From positions 1-64,000 of the forward strand of contig NZ_JABASY010000004.1 of the NCBI RefSeq assembly GCF_016107685.1: 64,000 bases of DNA. Direction: 5' to 3'. Position numbers and translations under genes: made by a program. The notes beneath the pieces were generated by a model. It saw only the letters and a list, made by a program, of their open reading frames with translations. It searched no databases and was not told the origin of the DNA. This DNA comes from Brevibacterium yomogidense (GTDB taxonomy: Bacteria; Actinomycetota; Actinomycetes; Actinomycetales; Brevibacteriaceae). This document shows, one piece after another, positions 42,983-52,415 of the stretch. Numbering within the stretch: position 1 is the stretch's first letter; each line of letters opens with the position of its first letter.

Positions 42983-43995
42983 GCCGGCCGACCCTGCGGC
43001 AGATCGCGGAGGCATCCGGCCTGTCGCTGTCCACTGTGTCGCGCGTGCTCCGCGACCGTCCCGAAGCCTCCGAATCGGCGCGCCGCGCAGTGTCCGTCGC
43101 ACTGCGCAACCTGGGGGTGGAGCCGCCGCTCGCGGCGACGGGGACGCCGAGCGGCGCCGCCCTCATCGCCGTCGTGTCGAACACGCTGGTGGGCCCGGAC
43201 GTCGACCCGTACGGGACGCTCGCGCTCGCCCTCAACCGGCGGATCTTCGCGCTGGGCGACGTCGCGGTGACGGCGGCCGCCGGTGACGGGCTGGACCCCA
43301 CCTCCGCGTTCACGTCCCGGGGCGTCGCCGGGGCGATCGTGCTGGGCGGTGCGGACGCGGGCCGCGAGTCGCAGGCGCTCGCGGCAGCGGGGATCCCCGT
43401 CGTCCGCATCTCCAACGCGCCGCATTCCGGTCTGCCGCAGTTCGTGCTGGACGCGTCGAGCGGTATCGAGACGGCGGTGCGTCACCTCGCACACATGGGT
43501 CACCGCCGGATCGGGTTCGCGGTCGTCCAGAACTCCGCCGCGGAATCGCGGGCGAACGTGTTCCGCCAGGCCGTCGCCCACACCCTCCACGTGCCGGCCA
43601 CCCGCGCCGAGGCCCCCGTCGAGTTCTCCCGCGAGGGCCAGCACGCGGGCGCCCACGCGGCCGAAGTGCTGCTGTCCCAGGGCATCACGGCCGCCATCAG
43701 TTCGTCACCGGCGATCACGCTGGGGTTCCTCGAGGCGACCGCACAGGCGCGGCTCCACATGCCCAAGGACCTGTCGATCCTCACCGTCGGCGATCTGCCG
43801 GACGCGGACGTCCTGGATCCACCGATGTCGCAGGTGACGTACGACTGGGCCCAGCTCGCGGAGTCGGCCGTGTCCGAACTGCGCCGGATCATCGCCCAGC
43901 GCGCCGCCGGCCAGGTCCCGGCCGCACCGGCCCACTACCGGGTCGTGCCGGAACTTGTCCTGCGCGCCTCCGTCCGTCCCGTCACCAAGCGCTGA
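42979..43995 (+). CDS. LacI-family transcriptional regulator 2
   Basis: A 338-residue regulator with LRQIAEASGLSLSTVSRVLRD at the N-terminus and a ligand domain (HLAHMGHRRIGFAVVQN, ISSSPAITLGFLEATAQARL). It resembles the first LacI in layout but not closely in sequence, so it is not a recent duplicate. The two are co-translated and may form hetero-oligomers or respond to two sugars. It is convergent with otsB. Confidence 0.87.
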   Translation: MSRPTLRQIAEASGLSLSTVSRVLRDRPEASESARRAVSVALRNLGVEPPLAATGTPSGAALIAVVSNTLVGPDVDPYGTLALALNRRIFALGDVAVTAAAGDGLDPTSAFTSRGVAGAIVLGGADAGRESQALAAAGIPVVRISNAPHSGLPQFVLDASSGIETAVRHLAHMGHRRIGFAVVQNSAAESRANVFRQAVAHTLHVPATRAEAPVEFSREGQHAGAHAAEVLLSQGITAAISSSPAITLGFLEATAQARLHMPKDLSILTVGDLPDADVLDPPMSQVTYDWAQLAESAVSELRRIIAQRAAGQVPAAPAHYRVVPELVLRASVRPVTKR

Positions 43996-44020
43996 CGCAC
44001 ACCGCCGCGGAGGTGGGCGC

Positions 44021-44971
44021 TCAGCCGCGGAGGCTCGTGGCGCGTGCGTCCGCCAGTCGGGCGAGGAACGCGGACACCGCATCCGGGTCGGCGATCCGGA
44101 ACGGGGCGCAGGTGTCCTGCGTGCCGACCTTGACGGGGAGGGTCACGAGGTCGTCGCGCTCGTTGAGGTAGGCGAACGCGTCCTCGTCCGTCGTGTCGTC
44201 GCCCAAGAAGACGACGGCGTCCGCACCGGTCGCCTCGATCATGCGTGCCAGTCCGTGGCCCTTCGTCTCCATCCGCACGGCGAACTCCGTCATCGCGTGC
44301 CCGGAGAAGCTGCGCAGGTGGGGCATGCGCTCCGCGACCGCGTCGAGTTCTGCGAGGAAGAACTCCGCACGGTTCGGACTGGTCCCACGGGTGTGCGCGG
44401 TGCGGCCCAGCGGCTTCCTCTCGACCCGCAGCTCACCGAACCCGTCGGCGGGAGTGCGCGAGCGGATGTCGTCGAGCGCGCCGTCGAGCGCCGCGAGCGC
44501 CTCGTCCTCCTCCTGCGTGAGGGGAGTCGAGAAGCCTGCGTCGGACGGTGAGTGCGTCGGAGCCTCGGCATCTGCCGGTGTGGCGGCCGGGGCCTCGGCG
44601 GCGGAGGGTGTGGTCACCGGGGCCTCTGCGGCGGTCCCCGACGGCGCGAGGCCGGCGCGCCCGAGCGCGGAGAAGTCCGTCTCCAGACCGTGCGAGCCGA
44701 TGAAGATCGCGTTGGCCGGTGCCTTCGACAGGTCCTGCAGCACCGCCATGTTGCGGCCGGAGATGTACCCGACGGGGGTGCGGGGCAGCGCGGCGATCTG
44801 CGCGACCGCCTCCGCGGAGGCCGGCAGCGGGGTCGACGTCCGCGGATCGTCCTGCAGCGGGGCGATCACCCCGTCGAAGTCCAGCGCGACGAGCAGCGTG
44901 CGCGCGGACGTGAGGGATGTGAGGTCCAGTGCGGACTGATCGAGGACGGGAGGATGGAGGGTAGGGGTCAC
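44021..44971 (-). CDS. otsB: Trehalose-6-phosphate phosphatase
   Basis: A 316-residue HAD-family enzyme that completes trehalose synthesis. Catalytic Asp31 and Asp33 lie in ALDFDGVIAPL; GYISGRNMAVL, SHGLETDF and VVFLGDDTTDEDAF are conserved. An Ala/Pro/Glu/Thr-rich insert (around residues 115-150, units such as AEAPVTTPSA) sits in the cap region and is absent from typical relatives. It overlaps otsA by 4 bp (ATGA). Confidence 0.92.
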   Translation of the reverse strand: MTPTLHPPVLDQSALDLTSLTSARTLLVALDFDGVIAPLQDDPRTSTPLPASAEAVAQIAALPRTPVGYISGRNMAVLQDLSKAPANAIFIGSHGLETDFSALGRAGLAPSGTAAEAPVTTPSAAEAPAATPADAEAPTHSPSDAGFSTPLTQEEDEALAALDGALDDIRSRTPADGFGELRVERKPLGRTAHTRGTSPNRAEFFLAELDAVAERMPHLRSFSGHAMTEFAVRMETKGHGLARMIEATGADAVVFLGDDTTDEDAFAYLNERDDLVTLPVKVGTQDTCAPFRIADPDAVSAFLARLADARATSLRG

Positions 44972-46560
44972 GGGTGGTTCTCCGGGTCAGGCGAGTGGTC
45001 GGTGTGGGGTGGGAGCGAGGGAGTGCCGGCGGTGGAGACGACGGAGGCCGACGCGTCTGTGGGGGCGGCAGCCGGTGCCTGCGTGACGATCCCGGGACTG
45101 TGCACCACTGCCGGTGCCGTGCCCCGGCGGGCGGCGGCGATCCCCCGCAGCGTGCCCAGGAAGTCCGACGACCAGCGGCGGACGTCGTCCGTGCGCAGCT
45201 TCCGGCGCATCGCGCGCATACGGCGGCGGCGCTCCGGCTCCGGCATGCGGACAGCCGTGAGGATGCGGGCCTTCAGCCCCGTGATGTCATACGGATTGAC
45301 CGTCACCGCCTGCGTGAGCTGCTCCGCAGCGCCGGTGAACTCGCTGAGCACCAGCACCCCGTCATCGCCCGTCCGGCATGCCACGTACTCCTTCGCCACG
45401 AGGTTCATCCCGTCGCGCAGAGCCGTCACCAGCATGACGTCGGCCGCCAGGTAGTAGGCCGCCATCTCGTCGCGCGGATAGGAATGGTGGAAGTAGTGGA
45501 CCGCCTGATGATCGAGTGTCGAGTACTCGCCGTTGATGCGGCCCACCGACTGCTCCACGTCGTCGCGGATCTGCCGGTACTGCTCGATCCGCTCGCGGCT
45601 GGGCGTGGCGATCTGGACGAGCGTCGCCTCACCCGGCGAGATGCTGCCGTCGTTGAGCAGCTCCCCGAACGCCTTGATCCGGTGCCGGATCCCCTTCGTG
45701 TAGTCCAGCCGGTCGACGCCCAGCAGCAGCACCTCCGGGTCGCCCAGCTCCGAGCGGATCTCACGAGCACGCTCGATGATCCGCTCCGACCGGGCCAGCT
45801 CGTCGAGCTGCTCCGTGTCGATCGAGATGGGGAACGCGCGGGCGTGGGCGATGTGCGATTCGCGCTCGCCGTCCGCGGTGGGAACGGTGATCGCGGTGTC
45901 CTTCGTGGGCCGCTTGAGGTTGATGCGCACCGCACGGCGGAAGTTCGCCGCGTCCGCGGGGCGCTGGAACCCGATGAGGTCCGCACCCAGCAGGCCCTCG
46001 AGGATCTGCGAGCGCCACGGCAGCTGCGCGAAGATCTCCCAGCCGGGGAACGGGATGTGGTTGAAGAACCCGATCGCGAGGTCCGGGCGGGCTTCCCGCA
46101 ACAGCGCCGGAACCAGCTGGAGCTGATAGTCGTGCACCCACACGGTCGCCCCGGGGGCGGCGATGCGGGCGGCCCGCTCCGCGAACCTCTCATTCACCCG
46201 CACATAGTCGTCCCACCACGTCCGGTGGTACTCCGGATGGACGATGAGGTCGTGGTAGAGCGGCCACAGGGTCGCGTTGGAGAACCCTTCGTAGTACCGC
46301 ACGATCTCCTGAGAGCTCAGCGGCACCGGCACCAGGTGCATGTCGTCGAGGTCGAAGGGGTCGAACTCCTGGTCGGCCGCACCGGCCCAGCCCACCCACG
46401 CCCCGCGGTTGGATCGCATGACGGGGGCGACGGCCGTGACCAGCCCGCCCGGGGAGGCACGCCACGTGGGTGGCTTCGTCGAGGTGTCCCGATCGACGGG
46501 AAGCCGGTTGGCGATGACGACGAAATCGAAGGCCTCGTCGTGGGTCCCGTCGGTGGTCAT
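44968..46560 (-). CDS. otsA: Trehalose-6-phosphate synthase
   Basis: A 530-residue GT20 enzyme joining glucose from UDP-glucose to glucose-6-phosphate. Conserved are FVVIANRLPVDR, VWVHDYQLQLVPALLRE, GFFNHIPFPGWEIF, LLGVDRLDYTKGI and LRDGMNLVAKEYVACR. The C-terminal 60 residues are Ala/Thr/Ser/Pro-rich. ATG 46560 is chosen because the family begins at this point and GGAGG precedes it. It is transcribed with otsB and is divergent from the kinase gene. Confidence 0.95.
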   Translation of the reverse strand: MTTDGTHDEAFDFVVIANRLPVDRDTSTKPPTWRASPGGLVTAVAPVMRSNRGAWVGWAGAADQEFDPFDLDDMHLVPVPLSSQEIVRYYEGFSNATLWPLYHDLIVHPEYHRTWWDDYVRVNERFAERAARIAAPGATVWVHDYQLQLVPALLREARPDLAIGFFNHIPFPGWEIFAQLPWRSQILEGLLGADLIGFQRPADAANFRRAVRINLKRPTKDTAITVPTADGERESHIAHARAFPISIDTEQLDELARSERIIERAREIRSELGDPEVLLLGVDRLDYTKGIRHRIKAFGELLNDGSISPGEATLVQIATPSRERIEQYRQIRDDVEQSVGRINGEYSTLDHQAVHYFHHSYPRDEMAAYYLAADVMLVTALRDGMNLVAKEYVACRTGDDGVLVLSEFTGAAEQLTQAVTVNPYDITGLKARILTAVRMPEPERRRRMRAMRRKLRTDDVRRWSSDFLGTLRGIAAARRGTAPAVVHSPGIVTQAPAAAPTDASASVVSTAGTPSLPPHTDHSPDPENHP

Positions 46561-46685
46561 GCTGTCGACTCCTCCCTCCACGCTCGCGTGGAGTGTTCTT
46601 GCCTCGGGCGGCCCGGCCGGCAGTGCGCAAGGCCGTCCCGACCCCCGGTCGGAAGGCCCGTCCGGGGACATTCAGGTCTCTCCCC

Positions 46686-46691
46686 TAAGCT
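46686..46691 (+). promoter_or_regulatory. -10 box TAAGCT of the kinase gene
   Basis: TAAGCT ends 7 nt before the GTG at 46699, with no ribosome site in the gap: leaderless arrangement. Confidence 0.5.
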
Positions 46692-46698
46692 TAGCCGC

Positions 46699-48576
46699 GT
46701 GGAATCGGAGGAACTGGGCGGATACCGCCTCATCGAAGAGCTCGGGTCGGGCGGCATGGGAGTCGTGTACCTGGGCATCGACGGAGGGAACAGCCCCGTC
46801 GCCGTCAAAGTCCTCCACCCGCACATCTCCAGTGACGACACCGCCCGCCGCCGCCTGGCGCGGGAGACCCGCACCCTGCGACGCATCAAGCATCCGCGGA
46901 TCGCGGAAGTGCTGGACGCGGAACTCGAGGCCGACCGTCCCTTCATCATCACCGAATTCGTCGACGGCACGACACTGTCCGACGACGTCCGGGAGCACGG
47001 GCCCTTCCAGGAGGACGAGCTCGTCCACTTCGGCCACGCACTGCTGGACGCCCTCAACGCGGTGCACGACGCCGGTGTCATCCACCGCGACCTCAAGCCC
47101 GCGAACGTCATGATCATGGACGGCGAGCCGATGGTCATCGATTTCGGCATCGCCCAGGTGGCGGACGAGGTGAAGGTCACCGCGACCGGACTCGTCATGG
47201 GCACACCCGGCTACCTCAGCCCGGAGATCGCGGACGGCAAGCCCTCCAGCGAGAAGACCGACTGGTGGGGCTGGGCGGCGACCATGGTGTTCGCCGCGAC
47301 GGGACGCAACCCTTTCGGCTCCGGCCCCCTCGAGGCCGTGCTGGGTCGCGTCGCGATGGGAAAGGCCGACCTCGAGGACGTGCCCCCGCGCTTCGTCCCG
47401 CTCCTGCGGGCCTGCCTGGAGCCCAAGCCGGAGCGCCGGCCGTCCGGCGCGATGATCCTCCAGGCTCTCGTCGACATCGAATCCGGGCGTGTCCCGGAAC
47501 TGGGCGGCAGTGCGCACACACAGATCCCCCGCGCAGACGCGGGGGGAGCCGGCGGTGTGTACCCCGGCCAGCCGCGCGCGCACCACGGTCCCGCGCAGAC
47601 GGCGGTGGGACTGCCGGCCGTCGCCCAGCAGCACGGCGGTCTGCAGGGCTCGGCCGGACCCCACGGTGGGCCGGGGGCGGCGGCCGCTGCGGCCTCGGCG
47701 CCGGCGATGGCACCACCCCCGGCCGCGGCAGGAAGCCCGCCAGGCGCATACCCGCAGCAGCCCGGCGAACGCCCCTACGGTGCGCTCACGCTCGACGAAG
47801 CGGAGCGCCAGCGGCGCGGCGCCTCACCGAACGCCTACGCGGGAGCCTCCTACGCGGACGGCCCCTACGCCCCCGGCCAGCACGGGCATCCGGGTCAGCC
47901 GGGACAGAACGGGCAGATGCAGCCCTACGGGTACGCAGGCCCGGTCGCCGACCCCGGGTACTCCCCGTACGCCGCCCAGGGCAGGCGGCTGCCGGGTGCC
48001 CCGTGGCTGTTGCTCGCCCTCAACCTCTTCGCGATCGTCTTCACCGCGCTGGGACCGTTCGTCGTGGCGGCTCTCATGCTCGTGTGGCAGGTGCTCGCCC
48101 GCACGTCCGGTCGGCTGCACTCCGCGCGCAGGCGCAGATTCGTCGAGTACGGGCCCCAGGCCGCCACCGCCTGGTCCGCCGCTGCCCGTGCGCCCGGATC
48201 CGCGCTCGCCTCCGTCTTCACCACCCTCTTCAGCCTCATCCTGCCGACGGTCGCCGCGCTGGCCGCCGCGGTGCTCGCCTGGCTGGACGTCGTCGGCATC
48301 GTTCCCGCGGGACGCAACGAGGAGTGGAGCCTGTGGAGCGCGGCGCTGGTGTTCGGCGTCGTCCTGTGGCTGGGCCCCGGATCGCAGAACCTGCGGCTGG
48401 GATCACGCGTCCTCGTCTCACCCCTGGCGCGCAGTGGGCGGGCGGAAGCGGTCTGGGCGATCTCGCTCACCGTGCTGGCCGCACTCGCGTTCACGACCGT
48501 GCTGGGCGGGGCATCAGCCGTGTGGTGGCCGCTGTCGGAGAACCCCTTCGACATCCTCCCGGAGCCCGGAGTGTGA
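46699..48576 (+). CDS. Serine/threonine protein kinase with C-terminal membrane domain
   Basis: A 625-residue kinase. The N-terminal domain is complete: glycine loop ELGSGGMGVVYLG, Lys37 in VAVKVL, catalytic loop VIHRDLKPANVMI near residue 130, DFG in MVIDFGIAQ and PGYLSPEIA. A Pro/Gly/Ala/Gln-rich linker (about 275-425) follows. The C-terminal 190 residues form four to five hydrophobic segments instead of the single helix plus PASTA domains of PknB. The substrate is unknown. It is divergent from otsA. Confidence 0.87.
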   Translation: MESEELGGYRLIEELGSGGMGVVYLGIDGGNSPVAVKVLHPHISSDDTARRRLARETRTLRRIKHPRIAEVLDAELEADRPFIITEFVDGTTLSDDVREHGPFQEDELVHFGHALLDALNAVHDAGVIHRDLKPANVMIMDGEPMVIDFGIAQVADEVKVTATGLVMGTPGYLSPEIADGKPSSEKTDWWGWAATMVFAATGRNPFGSGPLEAVLGRVAMGKADLEDVPPRFVPLLRACLEPKPERRPSGAMILQALVDIESGRVPELGGSAHTQIPRADAGGAGGVYPGQPRAHHGPAQTAVGLPAVAQQHGGLQGSAGPHGGPGAAAAAASAPAMAPPPAAAGSPPGAYPQQPGERPYGALTLDEAERQRRGASPNAYAGASYADGPYAPGQHGHPGQPGQNGQMQPYGYAGPVADPGYSPYAAQGRRLPGAPWLLLALNLFAIVFTALGPFVVAALMLVWQVLARTSGRLHSARRRRFVEYGPQAATAWSAAARAPGSALASVFTTLFSLILPTVAALAAAVLAWLDVVGIVPAGRNEEWSLWSAALVFGVVLWLGPGSQNLRLGSRVLVSPLARSGRAEAVWAISLTVLAALAFTTVLGGASAVWWPLSENPFDILPEPGV

Positions 48577-48633
48577 CCGGGGCGCTGTAACCTCGAACCG
48601 TAAAGATTCAATCATCAACAATCGTGAGGGACC

Positions 48634-49509
48634 ATGGCGAAACACCCGTCAGCCAACGACCGGCGCGCGAACGCGAGGGCGCAGGCACGACAGATCGCTG
48701 CCGCACAGGCGAAGAAGGAGAAGACGGTCAAGACCGTGCTCTACACGGGCATCGCCGTGGTCGTCGTCGCCGTCATCGCGGTCGTCGGCACTCTCGTGTG
48801 GCAGTCCTCGCGTCCTGTGACACCCCCGCAGAACATGGTGTCCGGCACGGTCGCGTTCGCTGCGGGTGACGACGGACTCCAGGCCGTCCAGCCGCAGGGC
48901 GAGGAGGAGGACGCAGACGTCTCCGCGCTGCCGACCGCAGCCGAGGCAGGCGCGGACGACGGTGCCGCCGTCGTCAAGGTCTACCTCGACTTCCAGTGCC
49001 CCGGATGCAAGGCGTTCGAGGACACGAACGGTGACACGCTCACCCGCCTGGCGGAGGAGGGGTCGATCATCTTCGAGTACGAGCCGGTCGCGATCCTCGA
49101 CCGCATGTCCGGCGGGAACGAGTACTCGACCCGGTCGTCCAACATGATCTCCTGCATCGCGGACTCCGGGCAGACGGACCTCATCCCCGACGTGAGCCTC
49201 GCACTCTTCGCCCAGCAGCCGGGTGAAGGCGAGACGGGCATGGAGGACGACCAGCTCCTGTCGATCGCGGAATCCGCCGGGGTCGACCTCGACGCCGCCG
49301 TGAACGTCGAGGACTCCGCCACGGTGCGTGACTGCGTCACGAACGTCGGGTTCGACCGATACGTCGAGAGCAGCACCCAGGACGCGCTCAACGACGAAGG
49401 GCTGGAAGGCACTCCGCACATCACGATCGACGGGGAGCCGTACACGGGCGAGTGGTCGGACCGCGAGGCATTCGCCGCCGACCTCATCCGCGCCTCCAGC
49501 CAGGGCTGA
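48634..49509 (+). CDS. Membrane-anchored DsbA-like thioredoxin-fold protein
   Basis: A 291-residue protein with a basic cytoplasmic N-terminus, one membrane helix (about 36-58) and an extracytoplasmic thioredoxin fold. The redox motif CPGC (Cys122 and Cys125) lies in LDFQCPGCKAFED; the cis-Pro is in GTPHITIDG. The DsbA_4-type insertion carries a third Cys in MISCIADSG. It probably forms or reshuffles disulfides in exported proteins. GTGAGGGA precedes the ATG. Confidence 0.88.
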   Translation: MAKHPSANDRRANARAQARQIAAAQAKKEKTVKTVLYTGIAVVVVAVIAVVGTLVWQSSRPVTPPQNMVSGTVAFAAGDDGLQAVQPQGEEEDADVSALPTAAEAGADDGAAVVKVYLDFQCPGCKAFEDTNGDTLTRLAEEGSIIFEYEPVAILDRMSGGNEYSTRSSNMISCIADSGQTDLIPDVSLALFAQQPGEGETGMEDDQLLSIAESAGVDLDAAVNVEDSATVRDCVTNVGFDRYVESSTQDALNDEGLEGTPHITIDGEPYTGEWSDREAFAADLIRASSQG

Positions 49510-49539
49510 GGCCGTGTCGCGGCGGCCCCGCCGATGCAT

Positions 49540-49545
49540 TAGACT
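49540..49545 (+). promoter_or_regulatory. -10 box TAGACT of tRNA-Thr
   Basis: TAGACT lies 12 bp before the first base of the tRNA, the usual distance for a tRNA promoter. Confidence 0.45.
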
Positions 49546-49557
49546 GGGTCGCCGTAT

Positions 49558-49634
49558 GCCTCCTTAGCTCAGCTGGCCAGAGCATCTGTCTTGTAAACAG
49601 AGGGTCGCCGGTTCGAATCCGGCAGGGGGCTCCA
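49558..49634 (+). tRNA. tRNA-Thr (anticodon TGT)
   Basis: The cloverleaf is complete: acceptor GCCTCCT pairs with AGGGGGC, the D arm contains AGCTCAGCTGGCCAGAGC, the anticodon stem TCTGT/ACAGA encloses loop CTTGTAA with anticodon TGT, and the T arm has GTTCGAATC. The CCA end is encoded. It reads ACA codons. Confidence 0.96.
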
Positions 49635-49636
49635 GC

Positions 49637-49678
49637 GAAAGGCCCCTCACCCGCATCCGTGCAGGTGAGGGGCCTTTC
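49637..49678 (+). terminator. Terminator of tRNA-Thr
   Basis: GAAAGGCCCCTCACC and GGTGAGGGGCCTTTC form a perfect 15-bp stem with a 12-nt loop, starting two bases after the CCA end. Confidence 0.85.
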
Positions 49679-49845
49679 CTCTGCCCGAATCCTCCCGTCC
49701 CACCCGCAGCGCCGCATCGTGCACACATGTGATCCCGTGAGCGTTGGGGCGCCGGTTGCGGCCGGCGTCGAGTCGTCCATCACACGGCACCCTGTCATCG
49801 GTGTTCCTGCGTGTTGCGAAGTTGTCGTTCGACGGTCGATCGGCA

Positions 49846-51669
49846 ATGCTGATGCGCATGACGGATGACAGCGGGGGGACGAGGCGTTCGCGGCGTCCGT
49901 CGACGGTGCGGAACAGACACCGCTCCACCGCTGAGCAGACTGAACGGCCGGCGCCGGGATCACGGCCGGACCCGGGGGGACGGCCGGCCTCGGGAGTGGT
50001 GGCGGCCGTGCTGCCCGGACGCCGCACGGTGCGCGGCCGCGTCCTCGCGATGATGCTCGCCTTCATGGCGGCCGGGCTGGTGGCCGCGGGCACGGTGACC
50101 TACACGTCCCAGTTCGAGGAGCTGGAGAACCGGGTCGACCTGGAGCTCCGCCAGGAGATCGACGAGCTCGCACTCGTGGCGCAGCAGTCGATGGAGCAGT
50201 CCCCCCTGGGGCTCGAGGAGCTCCTCCACGCCGCGACCGGGTCCGTGGCGCCCGGGGAGTACGAATCGGTCATCGCCCTGGTGGACGGTTCACCGCGCTT
50301 CCAGCCGGAGGACGTCCCCTACACCCTTTCCGAGCAGGCCGTCCTCGCGCAGATCCGTGCCGCCTACGTGCCCGGCCGCACCGTGTTCGTGGACCTCACC
50401 GTCGACGGCGAGATCCATCGCGCGGCGGTCGCGGCCGTGTCCGTCGCGGGGGACGACCGCGAAGGGATCTTCGTCGTCGCGAACCGGATCTCCGTCCAGC
50501 GGGACGCTGTCTGGCGGTCCGCGGGCGTCTATGCCGGCACCTCGCTCGCGCTGCTCATCGTCGCCGCGGTCGCCGGACACCTGGTGAGCGGCCGCCTCAT
50601 GCGTCCGCTGGGCGAGCTGCGCGAGGCGACGGAGTCGATCACCCCCGACGACCTCGACATGCGCGTGACAGTGCCGGACGGCGACGACGACGTCGCCTCC
50701 CTGGCCCGAACGTTCAACACGATGCTCGACCGGATCGACGAGGGGTTCGTCGAACAGCGCCGCTTCATGAGCGACGTGAGCCACGAGCTGCGCACACCGC
50801 TCACGATCATCCGCGGCACCATGGAGACGACCGACCTCGCCGATCCGGACGACGTGGCGGAGAGTCGGCAGATCGCGCTCGAAGAGGTCGAGCGCATGGA
50901 CAAGCTGGTGAGCGACCTGTCGACGCTGGCCAAGGCGCGTCGCCCCGATTTCATCCACACCGCCCCCGTCGATCTCGCGCAGCTGGGAGCCCGCGTCCTC
51001 GCCCGCATCGAGCACCTCGGGGACCGGGACTGGGTCCTCGAATCCGATGCGCAGGGCGTCGTCATGGCCGACAGCGACCGCCTCATCCAGGCCGTCGTGC
51101 AGCTGGCAGCGAACGCGGTGCGCTTCAGCGCGGACGGTTCGCGGATCAGGCTGCGGGTCACCTCGGTCGGTCGCAGGCCGCGGCCGGGTGCCGCGGAGGC
51201 GGGACCGCGCAGCGTGCTCATCGCACTGCGGGATGCGGGCACCGGCATCCCCGCCGACAGGATCGACACGATCTTCGAGCGGTTCGTGCAGGTGGACGCG
51301 AGCGGCAGCGCGTACGGCAGCGGTCTGGGACTGTCGATCGTCAAGGCGATCGCAGAGGGCCACGGCGGCCGTGTGCAGGTCGATTCGAAGCCCGGCATCG
51401 GGTCGGAATTCTCTCTCATCCTCCCGCTGTTCGAGGTGCCCCCGGTGCCGTCGTCGCCCCCGCCAGCGGCTCCCGCACCTCCACGGTCCCCGGCACCGCC
51501 GCTCCCCCCGCGACCCCCGGGTCCGCCGAGGACCGCACAACCACCCGGGTCCCCGAACCCACCGGGGTCTCCGAGCCCGCACGGGTCCCAGCCGCCCCGG
51601 CCGGCCTCACCACCACCCCTGAACGCACCCCCGGCTCCTGCTCACCCCCCGACACGGAGGCACACATGA
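49846..51669 (+). CDS. Sensor histidine kinase with Pro-rich C-terminal tail
   Basis: About 607 residues. Two membrane helices (near 65-88 and 222-246) flank an extracytoplasmic sensor, followed by HAMP (LMRPLGELREATESI). The kinase core shows the acceptor site FMSDVSHELRTPLT (His near 313), VVQLAANAVRFSADG, DAGTGIPADRID and SGLGLSIVKAI. The last 75 residues are a Pro/Ser/Gly/Ala tail with PPGSP repeats, unusual for kinases. Starts at 49852 or 49858 are also possible. It overlaps its response regulator by 4 bp. Confidence 0.85.
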   Translation: MLMRMTDDSGGTRRSRRPSTVRNRHRSTAEQTERPAPGSRPDPGGRPASGVVAAVLPGRRTVRGRVLAMMLAFMAAGLVAAGTVTYTSQFEELENRVDLELRQEIDELALVAQQSMEQSPLGLEELLHAATGSVAPGEYESVIALVDGSPRFQPEDVPYTLSEQAVLAQIRAAYVPGRTVFVDLTVDGEIHRAAVAAVSVAGDDREGIFVVANRISVQRDAVWRSAGVYAGTSLALLIVAAVAGHLVSGRLMRPLGELREATESITPDDLDMRVTVPDGDDDVASLARTFNTMLDRIDEGFVEQRRFMSDVSHELRTPLTIIRGTMETTDLADPDDVAESRQIALEEVERMDKLVSDLSTLAKARRPDFIHTAPVDLAQLGARVLARIEHLGDRDWVLESDAQGVVMADSDRLIQAVVQLAANAVRFSADGSRIRLRVTSVGRRPRPGAAEAGPRSVLIALRDAGTGIPADRIDTIFERFVQVDASGSAYGSGLGLSIVKAIAEGHGGRVQVDSKPGIGSEFSLILPLFEVPPVPSSPPPAAPAPPRSPAPPLPPRPPGPPRTAQPPGSPNPPGSPSPHGSQPPRPASPPPLNAPPAPAHPPTRRHT

Positions 51670-52358
51670 GGATCCTCGTCGCCGAGGACGAGCCCCGCAT
51701 CTCCCGGTTCGTCTCCCGCGGCCTCAAGGCCAGCGGGTACACCCCCACCGTCGTCGACGACGGGATCACCGCACTCGACTACGCGAGCAGCGGCGATTTC
51801 GACCTGCTCGTGCTCGACGTCGGCCTGCCCCGGATGGACGGCTTCACCGTGCTCCGCAACCTGCGCGAACTCGGGTCGACCATCCCCGTCATCATCGTGA
51901 CCGCCCGTGATTCCGTCGAGGACACGGTGCACGGACTGGAGGGGGGTGCGGACGACTACCTGTCGAAGCCGTTCCGCTTCGAGGAGCTGCTGGCGCGCAT
52001 CCGTCTGCGCGCCCGCCCCGCAGCGGGCGCCGGGAGCGCACCCGTGGAACCGTCCCAGGACGTGCTCGTCTCCGGGGGGCTCACCCTCAACATGCGCACG
52101 CGGTCCATCGAAGCGGCGACGGACACGGGGACCCACCGGATCGAGCTGAGCGCCCGCGAATACTCGATGGCGCTCATGTTCTTCGAGCATCCCGGGCAGG
52201 TGCTCAGCCGCGAGCAGCTGCTGTCGCGGGTGTGGGGCTACGACTACGACGGGGCGTCCAACGTCGTCGACGTGTATGTCGGGTACCTGCGCAAGAAGTT
52301 GGGAGCCGACGTGATCGTCACGGTCCGCGGCTCCGGTTACCGACTGGCCGAGCGATGA
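51666..52358 (+). CDS. OmpR-family response regulator
   Basis: A 230-residue regulator with receiver motifs ILVAEDEPRI, the phospho-Asp near 51 in LLVLDVGLPRMDG, the Lys in DYLSKPFRFEELLAR, and a C-terminal winged helix (LSAREYSMALMFFEHPGQVLS, TVRGSGYRLAER). Its stop codon lies inside a perfect 22-bp palindrome. The kinase, regulator and following acidic protein probably form one regulatory cassette. Confidence 0.9.
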   Translation: MRILVAEDEPRISRFVSRGLKASGYTPTVVDDGITALDYASSGDFDLLVLDVGLPRMDGFTVLRNLRELGSTIPVIIVTARDSVEDTVHGLEGGADDYLSKPFRFEELLARIRLRARPAAGAGSAPVEPSQDVLVSGGLTLNMRTRSIEAATDTGTHRIELSAREYSMALMFFEHPGQVLSREQLLSRVWGYDYDGASNVVDVYVGYLRKKLGADVIVTVRGSGYRLAER

Positions 52359-52373
52359 GAGATCTCTCATCGC
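52352..52373. promoter_or_regulatory. Perfect 22-bp palindrome between regulator and poly-Asp protein
   Basis: The half GCGATGAGAGA is followed directly by its inverse, giving 11+11 bp without a spacer. It overlaps the stop codon of the response regulator and lies 43 bp before the next start codon. Without a loop it is a poor terminator and a good dimer-binding site. Direct repeats of CACAGCC/CCGCGGC type follow at about 52379-52400. Confidence 0.65.
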
Positions 52374-52415
52374 CGCTTCACAGCCGCCTTACCCGCGGCT
52401 GAGAAGGTTGACGAC

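Noticed and set aside
44974..46698. Upstream extension of the kinase frame through otsA
   Set aside because: It is antisense to otsA; the kinase domain begins at GTG 46699, next to a leaderless -10 box.
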